The notes under the pieces were generated by a model that made no database searches, was not told the DNA's origin, and saw only the letters and a program-made list of their open reading frames with translations. From assembly GCF_030717945.1 (NCBI RefSeq), contig NZ_JAVAIM010000001.1, positions 2,479,131 to 2,543,130 of the forward strand: a DNA stretch of 64,000 nucleotides, read 5' to 3'. Origin of the DNA: Qipengyuania profundimaris. Its GTDB lineage: Bacteria; Pseudomonadota; Alphaproteobacteria; Sphingomonadales; Sphingomonadaceae. Below are positions 63,820 through 64,000 of this stretch, piece by piece (position 1 is the stretch's first letter; the number at the start of each line of letters is the position of its first letter). Position numbers and translations under genes: made by a program.

Positions 63820-64000
63820 TCAGCCGTCCTTCAGCGTCAGCGACCAGTCTCGCGGCGCGGTGGACGCCACGCCGACCGGCATTTTCGGCACATAGGGTCC
63901 CTCCAGCCGCGCGACTTCGTCCTCACTCAGGTCGAGCGTCATCGCCTCGACCGCGGCGGCGATATGCCCGTCCTTCGTCGCACCAATGATCGGGGCCGTG
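63820..64000 (-). CDS. Aldo/keto reductase, C-terminal end (start outside window)
   Basis: Sixty codons are visible before the stop: 'TAPIIGATKDGHIAAAVEAM', 'LDLSEDEVARLEGPYVP'. This is the C-terminus of YghZ/AKR-type oxidoreductases, where 'PIIGATK' contacts NADPH. It points towards the regulator gene, with 104 bp between them. Confidence 0.85.
   Translation of the reverse strand, partial: TAPIIGATKDGHIAAAVEAMTLDLSEDEVARLEGPYVPKMPVGVASTAPRDWSLTLKDG

Overview
The window looks like a GC-rich chromosomal segment from an alphaproteobacterium of the order Sphingomonadales, most likely near Erythrobacteraceae (Erythrobacter, Qipengyuania or Altererythrobacter types). The pointers are a GcrA cell-cycle regulator, an F1-ATPase zeta-type inhibitor (DUF1476), a HisKA_2-type histidine kinase, a CrtW/CrtZ ketocarotenoid pair and two large TonB-dependent receptors. 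There is no rRNA, CRISPR array, transposase or integrase. Two tRNA genes are present: Ser-CGA and Arg-TCT.

Layout. 1-4.4 kb: a small cluster with a truncated-haemoglobin-like protein and a DUF3034 outer-membrane protein on the minus strand, facing away from a cupredoxin-like protein and a membrane-bound GGDEF-EAL protein on the plus strand. 4.4-9.1 kb: tRNA-Ser, hspQ, an ABC-2 permease, gcrA, a DUF1993 protein, a spermidine-synthase-like methyltransferase and a sensor kinase. 9.1-23 kb: the translation and transcription core. It is split into M50 protease-truB-rpsO-pnp and rimP-nusA-ylxR-infB-thioesterase-DUF1697-rbfA, with tdk and an AbgT-type transporter between the two parts. 23.4-28.3 kb: a phage-shock locus. 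PspF is divergent from a sigma-54 promoter, followed by a 50-aa leader protein, PspA, PspB, PspC and then six consecutive small membrane/coiled-coil proteins that all carry a PspB-like C-terminal signature. 28.3-36.5 kb: sufE, DUF454 and YqaE proteins, crtZ-crtW, a thioesterase, leuC-leuD with a tiny gene between them, a quinone oxidoreductase, DUF1476, bolA-grxD and a NUDIX hydrolase.

36.7-44.5 kb is accessory: a GST-like gene, a C-terminal stump of a nitronate monooxygenase, and an archaic (Csu-like, spore-coat-U type) chaperone-usher fimbrial operon. Divergent from the operon is a PilZ-plus-HTH protein that looks like its c-di-GMP-responsive regulator. The region between them carries repeated CTTAACA elements. 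44.8-48.7 kb: tRNA-Arg, a YhhQ queuosine-precursor transporter and a TonB-dependent receptor. 48.9-56.6 kb: a compact virB1-2-3-4-6-9-10-11 type IV secretion operon without recognisable virB5, virB7, virB8 or virD4. 56.8-61.9 kb: a TPR-like secreted protein divergent from a lipoprotein and TonB-receptor pair, with three 10-bp direct repeats between them. 62-64 kb: an alpha/beta hydrolase, an OmpR-type regulator with a degenerate receiver domain, and the end of an aldo/keto reductase gene.

The best candidates for something undescribed are the six-gene PspB-like array in the psp operon (26441-28279) and the PilZ-HTH/CTTAACA/fimbrial module (38520-44471).
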